A stretch of DNA of 64,000 nt. Origin: JBBQFC01 sp038321615. Lineage in GTDB: Bacteria > Bacteroidota > Bacteroidia > Flavobacteriales_D > Cryomorphaceae. The stretch lies in contig JBBQFC010000012.1 in assembly GCA_038321615.1 (NCBI GenBank), forward strand, positions 4,189 through 68,188, written 5' to 3'. Shown here one piece after another: positions 47,095 to 55,941 of the stretch (its first letter is position 1; each line of letters opens with the position of its first letter). A program made the translations under genes and the position numbers. The notes beneath the pieces are model-generated. The model made no database searches and was not told where the DNA came from. It saw only the letters and a program-made list of their open reading frames with translations.

Positions 47095-48600
47095 CTATGC
47101 GGCCATAGGTATTTTTATACCGGCTATCAATATATCGTCAATTTGATCTTCATCATTTCGCCAGAGGTTAAACTCGTATCGCAGGAGGCAGTGCTGATCA
47201 TTCATGTCGTGCTCTTGCGCAAAGTCGAGAAACTCTATAAATCGCTTCGACATGTATTTTCTATTTGAATGACCCCCAAATTGATCGGAATAACCGTCGG
47301 AGTAGAGGTAAATATTATCGCCAGGCTGCACAGAAATGATGTGATTCTCGAACTGCTTGTGTCTTCCAGGATGTCCGCCAATGGTAGCTTTACTTCCGCG
47401 AATGATGGATATTTCCCCAGCCGAAACGACCATTAACGGACGCATGGCTCCCGAAAATTCAATTGATTGTGTTCGGGTGCAATATTTAATCAGGGCGATG
47501 TCCATACCATCTGTGTTTCTATGCTCGCTTTCATAGAGTTTGGAAGTGAGTTGTTCATCGAGTTTTGTAAGAATTTCGGAGGGAGTGCGCGCTCCCATAT
47601 AATGCACCACATCGTTGAGTGTTGTATGGCCTATCATCGACATAAATCCCCCGGGCACTCCATGCCCTGTGCAGTCGGCTACGGCGAAGAATACGCTATC
47701 ATCTTTTTCGGTAAACCAAAAAAAGTCGCCGCTCACAATATCTCTTGGTCGAAACATTACGAACATTTCGGGGAAGATTTTTTGGATATCTGATATTTGC
47801 GGTAGCAGTGCATCCTGTATGGTTTTTGCCCTTTTGATACTGCTCATAATCTCTTGATTTTTGAATTCAATTTCATTGCGCTGCCTTGTCAATACCAGTT
47901 TCACCTTTTCTGAAAGTACAAGCATACGCTGCACTACATGGAGCATGGCGTAAATCAACAACAAAAGAATGGGTATGATTATTAGAATTTGTCTTCCAAT
48001 CTTGGCGTTTGCGCGAGCTTTAAACTCATCAAAATGTTGATCTACCTGGATTAAGCCTACTGTCTTGTTCGTTGAATTTCGGATTGGAGCGAAGGCAGAG
48101 AGCCACGTCCCGTTTTCATCTTCGTAGGGCCCTAGCTGCCCGCCTTGGTCGTATTGCAAGTGGTAGAGCGGATGGGTATGCACCCAAGAATGTCGAAAGT
48201 ATGGGTTTTCCGCAGAAGAAATACCAAAGGAGAAAAGCTCCCGATTGTCTTTGAATAAAGTGTAGATATCGGAATTTACCTTGTTTTCAACCCTGGCACT
48301 GTGAAGTAGCGCAGAAATTTTGGAATAGAAAGGGTCGTCTTGGTTTGATTTGATATCATCCTTCCCCGAAAATGTGTTCCCCAGTGATTCGTAGGCGTCG
48401 CCGTCAATTTGCAGAGCTAAGGTGTTTGCTATCGCATTGAGTTTGCTGAATTCGGTTTCTTCATACGACTTGATTTGCGTTTGGTAGGTGTAGCCGATAA
48501 AGCCACCACTAATTACCAGAGTAAAAAGAATTAGAGCCAACATAATACGACCGGAAGGGCTTCCGGTAATATCGCGCCAGTGTAGCTTAAGAGTTTGCAT
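47095..48600 (-). CDS. SpoIIE-type PP2C phosphatase with periplasmic sensor
   Basis: A 501-residue membrane signalling protein. Transmembrane helices at about 18-40 and 203-224 enclose a periplasmic sensor of about 160 residues with a PAS/Cache-like end (GTWLSAFAPIRNSTNKTVGLIQVDQHFDEF). A short coiled coil leads to a PP2C/SpoIIE domain with DIVSGDFFWF, AVADCTGHGVPGGFMSM and a terminal DDILIAGIKI holding the metal-binding Asp residues. Such proteins dephosphorylate anti-sigma-factor antagonists; no such partner gene is nearby. Confidence 0.9.
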   Translation of the reverse strand: MQTLKLHWRDITGSPSGRIMLALILFTLVISGGFIGYTYQTQIKSYEETEFSKLNAIANTLALQIDGDAYESLGNTFSGKDDIKSNQDDPFYSKISALLHSARVENKVNSDIYTLFKDNRELFSFGISSAENPYFRHSWVHTHPLYHLQYDQGGQLGPYEDENGTWLSAFAPIRNSTNKTVGLIQVDQHFDEFKARANAKIGRQILIIIPILLLLIYAMLHVVQRMLVLSEKVKLVLTRQRNEIEFKNQEIMSSIKRAKTIQDALLPQISDIQKIFPEMFVMFRPRDIVSGDFFWFTEKDDSVFFAVADCTGHGVPGGFMSMIGHTTLNDVVHYMGARTPSEILTKLDEQLTSKLYESEHRNTDGMDIALIKYCTRTQSIEFSGAMRPLMVVSAGEISIIRGSKATIGGHPGRHKQFENHIISVQPGDNIYLYSDGYSDQFGGHSNRKYMSKRFIEFLDFAQEHDMNDQHCLLRYEFNLWRNDEDQIDDILIAGIKIPMAA

Positions 48601-48704
48601 AGGGAATGCTTTTTGAAGGGCATACGACCGGATTAATAGATTGTTGCAAAACTTTTATTGGTTGAATCCAATCAGCTGGAGTTGCTAAATTGATGCGCTG
48701 ACCA

Positions 48705-48740
48705 TAAAAAAATCTCCTTCTCTATTCGAAAAGGAGATTT
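48705..48740 (-). terminator. Rho-independent terminator of the large T9SS cargo gene
   Basis: The stem AAATCTCCTT (48710-48719) and AAGGAGATTT (48731-48740) has an 11-base loop, with a T run after it on the minus strand. It lies 22 bases beyond the stop of the cargo gene. Confidence 0.85.
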
Positions 48741-48761
48741 CTCAAAAACAAAAATAACCGC

Positions 48762-50492
48762 TTAATCGTGCTTCACGATCACTTTTTTCACGGTAGTTCC
48801 TATGTCCGTGCGCACATGCACAAAGTAGATACCGGCTGCCAAGTGGTTCATCGGCCTTGAAAACAGCGCGTAGCCCATGCCGTTTAGCGATTGGGTCACT
48901 CTATCTACCTCCATACCTCGCGTATCGTAGATGGACACATCCATGGTTTCTTGGTTGATGTCGGTGTAAACGCTGATGTTGATATCGCTATTGGTGGGAT
49001 TTGGCCAAATTTCAGCAGTTTGTACTTCGCCCAGGTCAGCACCCCAAGTTGCTGTATCAAGCTGCTCGGCTAAGCCTGAAGGAGAGCCTATTGGAGTACC
49101 GGCCGTTCCTATTACGCAAGCGGTGCCGTAATCGGACCAAGTAGGCCCTGGCTGCATAAGTACTTGTGTCCATACACGGTAGGTACGCCCAGGTTGCCTC
49201 TGGGCAAACCAATGCCAGCGAAATTGTGGATTCGACCCGTTCGGGCTCATTACTTCGTAGGTATTGAATGGCGCTTCGAGCTCTTCAAATTTAAATCTCC
49301 ATTTCACAATTTTATTTGAAAGAATGGATCTATTGAGCGGCCAATTGGAGCGGATGATGCTGGAGTTCACCAAATTCATCCGCCCGCAATCCGCAGCGCG
49401 AATTTCTGTGCGGGGGATTTGGGTAACATTGCACTGTATGACCGTCCCCGTTGGAATGATTCTAGTATTTTCATAATAACAAAATAAATATTTAATTCCC
49501 GGTTCGGTATCCAAGATGACTACTTCTTTTTCATTTGGACCGGAGGTGTTAAAGCATCCTGAGACTACACCGATGCCAAATTGTCCCATACCGATGAGTC
49601 CATCAAAATCTGGCAAACCCGTGGAATGAAAAGAGATGATAGTTTTAGTCGAAACGGCCTGAAACGCATAAGTGTCGCCTTTCTCTGAATAAGTTCCGTC
49701 GATATCGCCGGCTGCACAGTATCTATCTGCACCTAAGGTCCCGTTATCTTGTGGAAAAGCCAGAGACTCATCATAATGGTTTTCAACCAGTATGGGCCGT
49801 GCCCAACCTCCCATATCAAGTGAGTCATCTTGAAAATTTTGGAATGGCATATTGGTTGATGAAAAGCCATTCAAACGATACCGAAATTGACCGCAACCAA
49901 GATTGTTACTATGATTAGCCACTATTCTAATGATATACGACCCAGGCTGAACCCATCGAATTAGGTTTCTCACACATTTTCCGCCATCGATATTAAAGTC
50001 TTCCGGACTGCACGTCTCGCAATCAGCATAGGCATCCAAATCACAAACGACTGACGAATCCGAAATATTAAATAGACCTATTTTGTAATCAATAGACTGA
50101 TTGGCCATAAAAAACAGAGAAAAGAAACCTTCCATGTTTACGGTCCAATAGAAATCATCAACATCACGGATTCCCTGACCAAATCCAGCATCTGGCGCAC
50201 TTTCAGAATAGCCATATAATACGAAAGAATTGGCTGACCAGATGGATAATGGGGATAAATGTTGTGCACAAGCATTATTCGAAGTATCTCCGAATTGACT
50301 ATTTGATTCATTTGTGCAATCTTCTGCTTCTATTGTAGCAAAGGGGTGAATAGAATTGGAGGCATTGTAATGGAGACAGGGAAATGGTTCTTGGCTCGAT
50401 GCTTCAAGCCTAACTCCTATTATGGCGCAGGCGCATACAATCACAGTAAATTGATTGCTTCGATTCGAAAATAGTTTGGTAAAAACATTCAT
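48762..50492 (-). CDS. Large T9SS cargo protein with type A sorting domain
   Basis: A 576-residue secreted protein with an N-terminal signal peptide (about 33 residues). The Cys-rich beta body contains several paired Cys (for example CDLDAYADCETCSPED) and repeated jelly-roll-like segments. The C-terminal T9SS type A domain is IWPNPTNSDINISVYTD ... HLAAGIYFVHVRTDIGTTVKKVIV. No enzymatic family is recognised; an adhesive or surface role is possible. It is a single-gene unit ended by a terminator. Confidence 0.85.
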   Translation of the reverse strand: MNVFTKLFSNRSNQFTVIVCACAIIGVRLEASSQEPFPCLHYNASNSIHPFATIEAEDCTNESNSQFGDTSNNACAQHLSPLSIWSANSFVLYGYSESAPDAGFGQGIRDVDDFYWTVNMEGFFSLFFMANQSIDYKIGLFNISDSSVVCDLDAYADCETCSPEDFNIDGGKCVRNLIRWVQPGSYIIRIVANHSNNLGCGQFRYRLNGFSSTNMPFQNFQDDSLDMGGWARPILVENHYDESLAFPQDNGTLGADRYCAAGDIDGTYSEKGDTYAFQAVSTKTIISFHSTGLPDFDGLIGMGQFGIGVVSGCFNTSGPNEKEVVILDTEPGIKYLFCYYENTRIIPTGTVIQCNVTQIPRTEIRAADCGRMNLVNSSIIRSNWPLNRSILSNKIVKWRFKFEELEAPFNTYEVMSPNGSNPQFRWHWFAQRQPGRTYRVWTQVLMQPGPTWSDYGTACVIGTAGTPIGSPSGLAEQLDTATWGADLGEVQTAEIWPNPTNSDINISVYTDINQETMDVSIYDTRGMEVDRVTQSLNGMGYALFSRPMNHLAAGIYFVHVRTDIGTTVKKVIVKHD

Positions 50493-50944
50493 ATTGGTTA
50501 CAATTTGGTGTGCCGAAAAGTAGAATAAGAATCCGTCTATTGGTGTCGATGTCGATAACTTTTATATCCGTTTTAGCGTCGCTGTGGAGATTGCACGCCT
50601 TCAATAAGTTGAAGTAGGACATCAGAAAAGCGAGATGAATACTTTTCCACGATGTGCACGAATAAATTTGTTTTTTAGCTTGGAACAACCATTCCAAATA
50701 ACCTATTTTTGAATTCGGAACGAACGTTCTATTGCAAATCAAAACCCAAAGACATAATCAAGATGGTTGCCTTTCCGGCTTCCATCGATGCGACTTTTAT
50801 TGCCGGAAAGGGGTATAACGTCGGTGGTGGGATGAAGATTAATCCGGTTTGAGTTAATCCATAAGCTGTGCTTGTGCTTTGTCGCTCTTTGTATCAAATG
50901 TATCTTTGGGGGTGGGTTTTTTAGCTATCCCCCATTTTTAGCTA
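50493..50944. other. Intergenic stretch: little recognised
   Basis: 452 bases between the cargo gene and the TetR remnant. It contains a short perfect palindrome GAACGTTC at 50722-50729, of the kind found in TetR-family operators, and a 29-codon open frame at 50763-50852 that I cannot support as a gene. Nothing else was recognised. Confidence 0.4.
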
Positions 50945-51500
50945 ATACCGAGAACCAAATCTTTTTCTGAGTCCGAAGTCTTGCAGAAAGCGGTGAAATT
51001 GTTTCGGAAGCAGGGTTATCACGCTACTTCTATGCAAAATTTGGTCGACTATGTGGGGATCAATAGAGCGAGCCTTTACGATACCTTCGGCAATAAGCGT
51101 CAGCTTTTTGAAAACGCCATTCGGAATTATAAAGATCAGAACCATCAATTTATTTCGGCTTATTTAGCAGTGGAGTTTAGCCTGGTACCGGGTTTGAGAG
51201 GCTTGTTCTATGGCGCGGTAGAAATGGCTTTGGGCGATGCAGATTGCAAGGGGTGCATGGTGGTAAATACCACCGCCGAGCTTTTACCCGGCGACCCTGA
51301 AATTTTGGGATTCCTTCGCGAAAATCAGCGGGATTTTGAGTCTATTTTTGTTCAATTCCTGACATGGGCCAAGGAACGCGGCGAACTTAATTCTTCGGCA
51401 AATGTTGAAGCATCGGCTCTTTATTTATAAACCTTTCAAGGCGGCCTACAGGTAGTGGCTAAGGTAGATTGCGACCGAACAAGACTTCTTGCTGTGGTTG
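50945..51500 (+). pseudogene. TetR/AcrR-family regulator pseudogene
   Basis: The frame starting at 50945 reads (ATA)PRTKSFSESEVLQKAVKLF, then the TetR helix-turn-helix HATSMQNLVDYVGINRASLYDTFG and the ligand-domain segment CKGCMVVNTTAEL. The expected ATG is ATA, no other good start exists, and a TAA at 51428-51430 interrupts YL-TFQGGLQVVAKVDCDRTRLLAVVDAAL, after which the frame continues normally. Start loss plus nonsense indicate a dead gene. The exact 3' end is not clear. Confidence 0.8.
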
Positions 51501-51621
51501 ATGCAGCTTTGAAGGTGTTCCTAGTTGAAATTTTGCGTTCGCAAACTATTCCAGCGTGGAGGTGGGTGATAATGGAGTGCTTTACTTTGGCTTGAACGCA
51601 CCCGAACTGTCAATGTAAGTT

Positions 51622-52893
51622 TTACCGTTTTCGGCCTTTCTTCTTTTTAACATTGGCATTGTGCAGGCTAAATTTGATGGGTAGGTTGTATTGCACCTTT
51701 ACTGGACAGCCAAATTGCATTCCTGGATCCCAGCGTGGCATGGATCGCACTACACGGATACTCTCCTGATCGATATCAGGCGCAACGCTGCGCAGAATTT
51801 TTTCATCGATTACGTTGCCCTCGGTATCGATTACGAAGGTTACGTAAACTTTTCCTTGGATTCCGTTATTCAATGATTCATGCGGATAAGATATATTCTT
51901 TCCGAGAAAGCTCAGCAGGGCGGCTTCCCCTCCCGGAAAACTCGGCATTCTCTCCACAAGGGTCATTTCTGATGGTTTGGAATAGGCTACCTGGGAAGCT
52001 CTTGATTTGGGTTTGAAAACTTCCTTTTCATTTATCGATTTGTTGAATGTGCTATCCACCTTCGTTCCATTTTCAGAAATCCTGACCACATATCCAACTT
52101 TATTCCCGTACTGAAAATGGCCTCTCTCATACAGTAAACCTTCTTCCGTGTATAATTCATAGGGTCCGTGTTGGAGGGAGTCATTGAAATTCAGAATTCT
52201 ATAAATCGTGAGATCCGTAGAATTTTCTGAAACATTGTATTCCACAAACTTCCCGTTTCCATTTGTTAGATTGGACGTGTTGATATCGTTGCCACTTCTA
52301 TCGAGGGTTTTAAGAACGGTAATAGGACGGTCATCGAGGTATATGGCTCTGGTGTGAAGCTGACCATTTGGGAAATAGGTTTGAGTCTCCCCATCCAGAA
52401 CATATTTTCTGATCGTCCCTTCCCATTTTATTTGACCACTACTATAATAGTGTCGGCTGATGCCATTGCCCGCCGTATCAAGCCTGAGTTCGTAGCTCTT
52501 GGAGCCATTTTCAAAGTAGCCGTTTACACTATCGACAGCTCCTAGACTATAATAAAGTTCGCTACAAATTTTATTAGAAAGGGTGTATGTCCATTTCCCT
52601 TGCTTTAAATCCGATTCGTAACTGCCAAAAAAGTAAAGCCCGTCAGTAGGTTGCCCAAATTCCCATTTTCCGCTCCGTTCGCCACCCGAATAAAAACCTT
52701 GCGCTCTTATATTACCATTATTGAGTTCGTTGTAAAGACCATCTTTTACGATCGAATCAGCGGACAACACTTCAAAGCGCTCTACCACCGCTCCTTTGGA
52801 ATTCGTTTTTTCTACCCAGCTGCGTTGAGCGAAAGAAAAAGAACCCGATACAATAAATAGAAGAATGGTAAAAATTGGCTTGGATAGCTTCAT
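51622..52893 (-). CDS. Secreted MORN-repeat protein with TonB C-terminal domain
   Basis: A 423-residue protein with a signal peptide (about 22 residues, ending SFAQ). Several MORN/toxin-antitoxin-like repeats of the YFENGSKSYEL, YSSGQIKWEG and YFPNGQLHTRAIY type lie between residues 40 and 290. The C-terminal TonB-type domain (about 325-410) is FPGGEAALLSFLGKNISYPH ... GKVYVTFVIDTEGNVIDEKIL. No membrane anchor other than the signal is seen. The architecture is common in Bacteroidota, but the function is not established. Confidence 0.85.
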   Translation of the reverse strand: MKLSKPIFTILLFIVSGSFSFAQRSWVEKTNSKGAVVERFEVLSADSIVKDGLYNELNNGNIRAQGFYSGGERSGKWEFGQPTDGLYFFGSYESDLKQGKWTYTLSNKICSELYYSLGAVDSVNGYFENGSKSYELRLDTAGNGISRHYYSSGQIKWEGTIRKYVLDGETQTYFPNGQLHTRAIYLDDRPITVLKTLDRSGNDINTSNLTNGNGKFVEYNVSENSTDLTIYRILNFNDSLQHGPYELYTEEGLLYERGHFQYGNKVGYVVRISENGTKVDSTFNKSINEKEVFKPKSRASQVAYSKPSEMTLVERMPSFPGGEAALLSFLGKNISYPHESLNNGIQGKVYVTFVIDTEGNVIDEKILRSVAPDIDQESIRVVRSMPRWDPGMQFGCPVKVQYNLPIKFSLHNANVKKKKGRKR

Positions 52894-53008
52894 GAGATTT
52901 CGCTTTGGTCTACATCTGGAACGCGATAATAGTAATTTGACATTTCAGTACAACTACGATGAGACTAAATCTTTCATTTGGTTGCATAAATTCCATCGAA
53001 ATGTACTT

Positions 53009-53038
53009 TCAGTCATTCAATAAGTAGCTTCAGTCAAT
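53009..53038 (+). promoter_or_regulatory. Candidate LytTR operator: direct repeats with 21-bp period
   Basis: TCAGTCATT (53009-53017) and TCAGTCAAT (53030-53038) are 9-base direct repeats separated by exactly 12 bases. LytTR regulators bind 9-base direct repeats with a 12-13 base spacer and consensus (T/A)(A/C)(C/A)GTTN(A/G)(T/G). The first repeat matches at 7 and the second at 8 of 9 positions. It lies 59 bases upstream of a receptor gene whose cluster encodes a LytTR regulator. Confidence 0.5.
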
Positions 53039-53096
53039 CTCATTTTCATTTTCCGTATCAGCGGGCGAGTTTTGGATCATCAAACCACACAATGCC

Positions 53097-55214
53097 ATGA
53101 TTCGATTCGTTCTCTTTGCGCTTCTTCTTCCGGTTTCGGGTCTTGGCCAAACGGTATTGCAAGGCGTGATTGCCGATAAATCGGGGAGTACAATTCCCGG
53201 GGTAAATGTGTGGATAACTAATACGTACGATGGCGGTACCACCGATCCGAAAGGACGATTCAACTTCACGACTTCTTCCGATTCTACGCTGGAAATTCAA
53301 GCATCGGCAGTGGGATTTATCACTGCGCGACAAATTATTACCCGATCGTCGAAAGAAATTGAAATTACGCTGTACGAAAAAGTAAACGAGCTTAACGCTG
53401 TATCAATTACGGCCGGCTCCATCGAAGTAAGCGACAAGGCCACTTCTGTAGTACTGAAGCCGCTCGATATATACACCACTGCCGGTGCAATTGGCGATAT
53501 TACGGGCGCGTTTAATACCCTTCCCGGCACTATGACAGTCGCCAACGATGGTCGGCTGTTCGTAAGGGGAGGCGATGCCACCGAAACAGCCATTTTCTTC
53601 GATGGACTTCGCGTAGGAAATGCTTACAATACCACCGGAGCCAACGTGCCGACGCGAAACCGATTTAACCCAAACCTATTCAAAGGGACTTTTTTCAGCA
53701 CGGGCGGTTACTCAGCAGAATTTGGAGATGCGTTGTCTTCAATCCTCTCGTTGGAGTCGATCGATAAGCCGGTGCGGAATCAAACCGATATCTCACTTAT
53801 GAGTGTAGGTGGGGGAGTGGCGAGCACTTTCGTCGGTAAAAACCAATCGCTTACCGCCGAGGTGAACGTACTCGACCTTACGCCCTACCAAGAATTAATT
53901 AAGCAGGATATAGATTTCGAACAAGCGCCAAAAGGGTTTTCTGCACAAGCGGTCTATCGCCATAATTGGGGGAAAGACGGGCTGGTGAAAAGCTTTTTGC
54001 AAGGTTCGCGAAACAGTCTTATTATTTGGAATAAATTGCCTGGCGACGATAGCCGCGGGCAGCGCACTGCAATTCAGAACGATTTCGCATTTGGAAATAC
54101 TTCCTACAAGAAAATGATGGCGGAGAAATGGCTGGCAGAAGGCGGATTTTCAATTAGTTCCAATACCGATAAGGTAGCTATCGACTCCAATAATTATGAG
54201 ATCGACGAGCAGCTGATCCATGTAAAACAGAAGTTTACCTACTATGCTTCCGACGCGCTGAAGCTGCGAACCGGGGTAGAACTGTTTGCTCAGACTTATG
54301 ATGAGCGTATCGTGGCGAGCCAATTGGAGCGCGGCTTCAACGATACCCGCGTATCTGTGTTTACCGAAGGAGAATATTTTGCAGGAAATGATTTCACGTT
54401 CCGCGCCGGCTTTCGATCCACAGCTTTTGGAAAAGCAAATCTTGTTAATCTGGAACCGCGTTTAGCTGCAGCCTACCGGCCGTACAAGGAAGGAACTATT
54501 TCGCTCGCCGCTGGCATGTTTTCGCAAACGCAGTCAGCAGATTTCACCGTGCTCAACGACGACATTTTACCGAGTCAATCGAAACACTTACAGCTCAGCT
54601 TTCAGCATAGTGATGGCAACCGCACTTTACGGGCAGAGGGTTATTTAAAGTCCTACGATCGATTGGCGCTCGCCAACGGTACGACCGATGGAGAAGGCTA
54701 TGCTCATGGGTTCGATGTGTTTTACCGGGATCGCGGAAGCATTGCCAATCTCGACTTTTGGGTGACTTACAGCTTCGTGCAAAGCCGACGTCAATTCGGA
54801 AGTTTCACCACGCAAGTGCAGCCATCGTACGCTCCGGCGCACAATATCTCGGTGGTGGGCAAGTATTGGGTGGAGCAATGGAAAACACTTTTTGGGGCTA
54901 CCTGGGCCATGAATAGTGGGTTCTCCTACGACGATCTGAACCGCCCGGGCGAAATGGAATCAATTACGCCCGCGTTTGCTTCACTTTCCTTAAATGCCAG
55001 CTACCTGATCCGTCAAAATCTCATTCTTCACGTGGCTTGCAACAATGTGTTGGGTCGCGACAATGTATTCGGCTACGACTACAGCAGTGCAACCGACGAA
55101 AACGGACAATTTCAATCCATCTCCCGGGGGCAAGTTGCCAAACGGTTTGCCTTTGTAGCCATATTCTGGACAATCTCGACCGACAAAAAAGCAAATCAAC
55201 TCAACAATTTATAA
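53097..55214 (+). CDS. TonB-dependent receptor with carboxypeptidase-regulatory-like domain
   Basis: A 705-residue outer-membrane receptor. The signal peptide ends near residue 18 (SGLGQ). A carboxypeptidase-regulatory-like Ig domain follows (VLQGVIADKSGSTIPGVNVWITNTYDGGTTDPKGRF), then the plug (GDITGAFNTLPGTMTVANDGRLFVRGGDATETAIFFDGL) and a 22-strand-type barrel with C-terminal aromatic. There is no SusD partner, so a siderophore, metal or cofactor substrate is more likely than a glycan. It is followed 23 bases later by a small periplasmic gene. Confidence 0.92.
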   Translation: MIRFVLFALLLPVSGLGQTVLQGVIADKSGSTIPGVNVWITNTYDGGTTDPKGRFNFTTSSDSTLEIQASAVGFITARQIITRSSKEIEITLYEKVNELNAVSITAGSIEVSDKATSVVLKPLDIYTTAGAIGDITGAFNTLPGTMTVANDGRLFVRGGDATETAIFFDGLRVGNAYNTTGANVPTRNRFNPNLFKGTFFSTGGYSAEFGDALSSILSLESIDKPVRNQTDISLMSVGGGVASTFVGKNQSLTAEVNVLDLTPYQELIKQDIDFEQAPKGFSAQAVYRHNWGKDGLVKSFLQGSRNSLIIWNKLPGDDSRGQRTAIQNDFAFGNTSYKKMMAEKWLAEGGFSISSNTDKVAIDSNNYEIDEQLIHVKQKFTYYASDALKLRTGVELFAQTYDERIVASQLERGFNDTRVSVFTEGEYFAGNDFTFRAGFRSTAFGKANLVNLEPRLAAAYRPYKEGTISLAAGMFSQTQSADFTVLNDDILPSQSKHLQLSFQHSDGNRTLRAEGYLKSYDRLALANGTTDGEGYAHGFDVFYRDRGSIANLDFWVTYSFVQSRRQFGSFTTQVQPSYAPAHNISVVGKYWVEQWKTLFGATWAMNSGFSYDDLNRPGEMESITPAFASLSLNASYLIRQNLILHVACNNVLGRDNVFGYDYSSATDENGQFQSISRGQVAKRFAFVAIFWTISTDKKANQLNNL

Positions 55215-55237
55215 TCAACTTTCAAAAACAAAACATC

Positions 55238-55873
55238 ATGAAAACCCTACACACTTTTTTCTTCGCCCTACTTTTTGCCACAATCTCTGTTGCCCAGCCA
55301 CCTGCATACCAGCGCGCCATGGGCGAAGCACTCGGACAGATGGGAGCCGCCGAAAGCCCCGATGATCTGCTCGCCGCTGCAAATACTTTTGAGCGTATTT
55401 CGGCGCAAGCCCCAGATCAATATTTGCCCAATTATTACGCGGCCTTGAGCCTTATCAACCGCAGCTTCATGCTTAGCACAGCCGATGAAAAAGACCAAAG
55501 CCTAAACCGTGCGCTTGAATTAGTAGAAAATGCTGAAAAGATAGCTCCTGGAAATTCCGAATTGGAAACCCTGCGGGGCTATGCTTTTATGGCCAAATTA
55601 ACAGTCGATCCAGCATCGCGCGGACAGCAATTTTCAGCGCTCACTTACCAGTCTTTTGGTAAGGCCATGGCCATGGATTCGAATAATCCGCGGCCGGCAG
55701 CCTTGATGGCTCGTATGGAATTGGGTACTGCGCAATACTTTGGTAGCGATACGTCGAAGCCTTGCGGCATGGCGCAAAAAGCCATCGCGCTATACGAAGC
55801 CGAAAAGGCTACAGGTTTTGATCCGTCCTGGGGCAGAGATTTGGCCGACCAAGTGGCCGAAGGATGCAAATAA
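55238..55873 (+). CDS. Secreted helical-repeat protein linked to the TonB receptor
   Basis: A 211-residue protein. The ATG at 55238 gives a signal peptide of about 19 residues (ATISVAQ). The mature part is helical and TPR-like (ANTFERISAQAPDQYLPNYYAALSLINRSF, ALELVENAEKIAPGNSELETLRGY). Two Cys near the C-terminus (SKPCGMAQ, EGC) may form a disulfide. It follows the receptor gene by 23 bases and precedes a terminator, so it is probably a periplasmic partner of that receptor. The exact family is not recognised. Confidence 0.8.
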   Translation: MKTLHTFFFALLFATISVAQPPAYQRAMGEALGQMGAAESPDDLLAAANTFERISAQAPDQYLPNYYAALSLINRSFMLSTADEKDQSLNRALELVENAEKIAPGNSELETLRGYAFMAKLTVDPASRGQQFSALTYQSFGKAMAMDSNNPRPAALMARMELGTAQYFGSDTSKPCGMAQKAIALYEAEKATGFDPSWGRDLADQVAEGCK

Positions 55874-55892
55874 TCATTCATATTATCAACCT

Positions 55893-55930
55893 GCTCCTTC
55901 CTTGCGATTTGTGAGGAAGGGGCTTTTTTA
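55893..55930 (+). terminator. Rho-independent terminator after the receptor-partner genes
   Basis: GCTCCTTCCT (55893-55902) pairs with AGGAAGGGGC (55914-55923), with one G-U pair and an 11-base loop, followed by a T6 run. It starts 20 bases after the stop and 49 bases before the LytS gene, so the regulator pair may be transcribed at a reduced level. Confidence 0.85.
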
Positions 55931-55941
55931 TCACCTTCACC

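Noticed and set aside
50410..50742. Open frame overlapping the start of the large T9SS cargo gene
   Set aside because: It lies in another frame over the signal peptide of the real gene and has no recognisable domain.
50763..50852. 29-codon open frame with Gly-rich C-terminus
   Set aside because: Too short, no homologue recognised and no promoter; it may be a barrel-gene remnant but cannot be supported.
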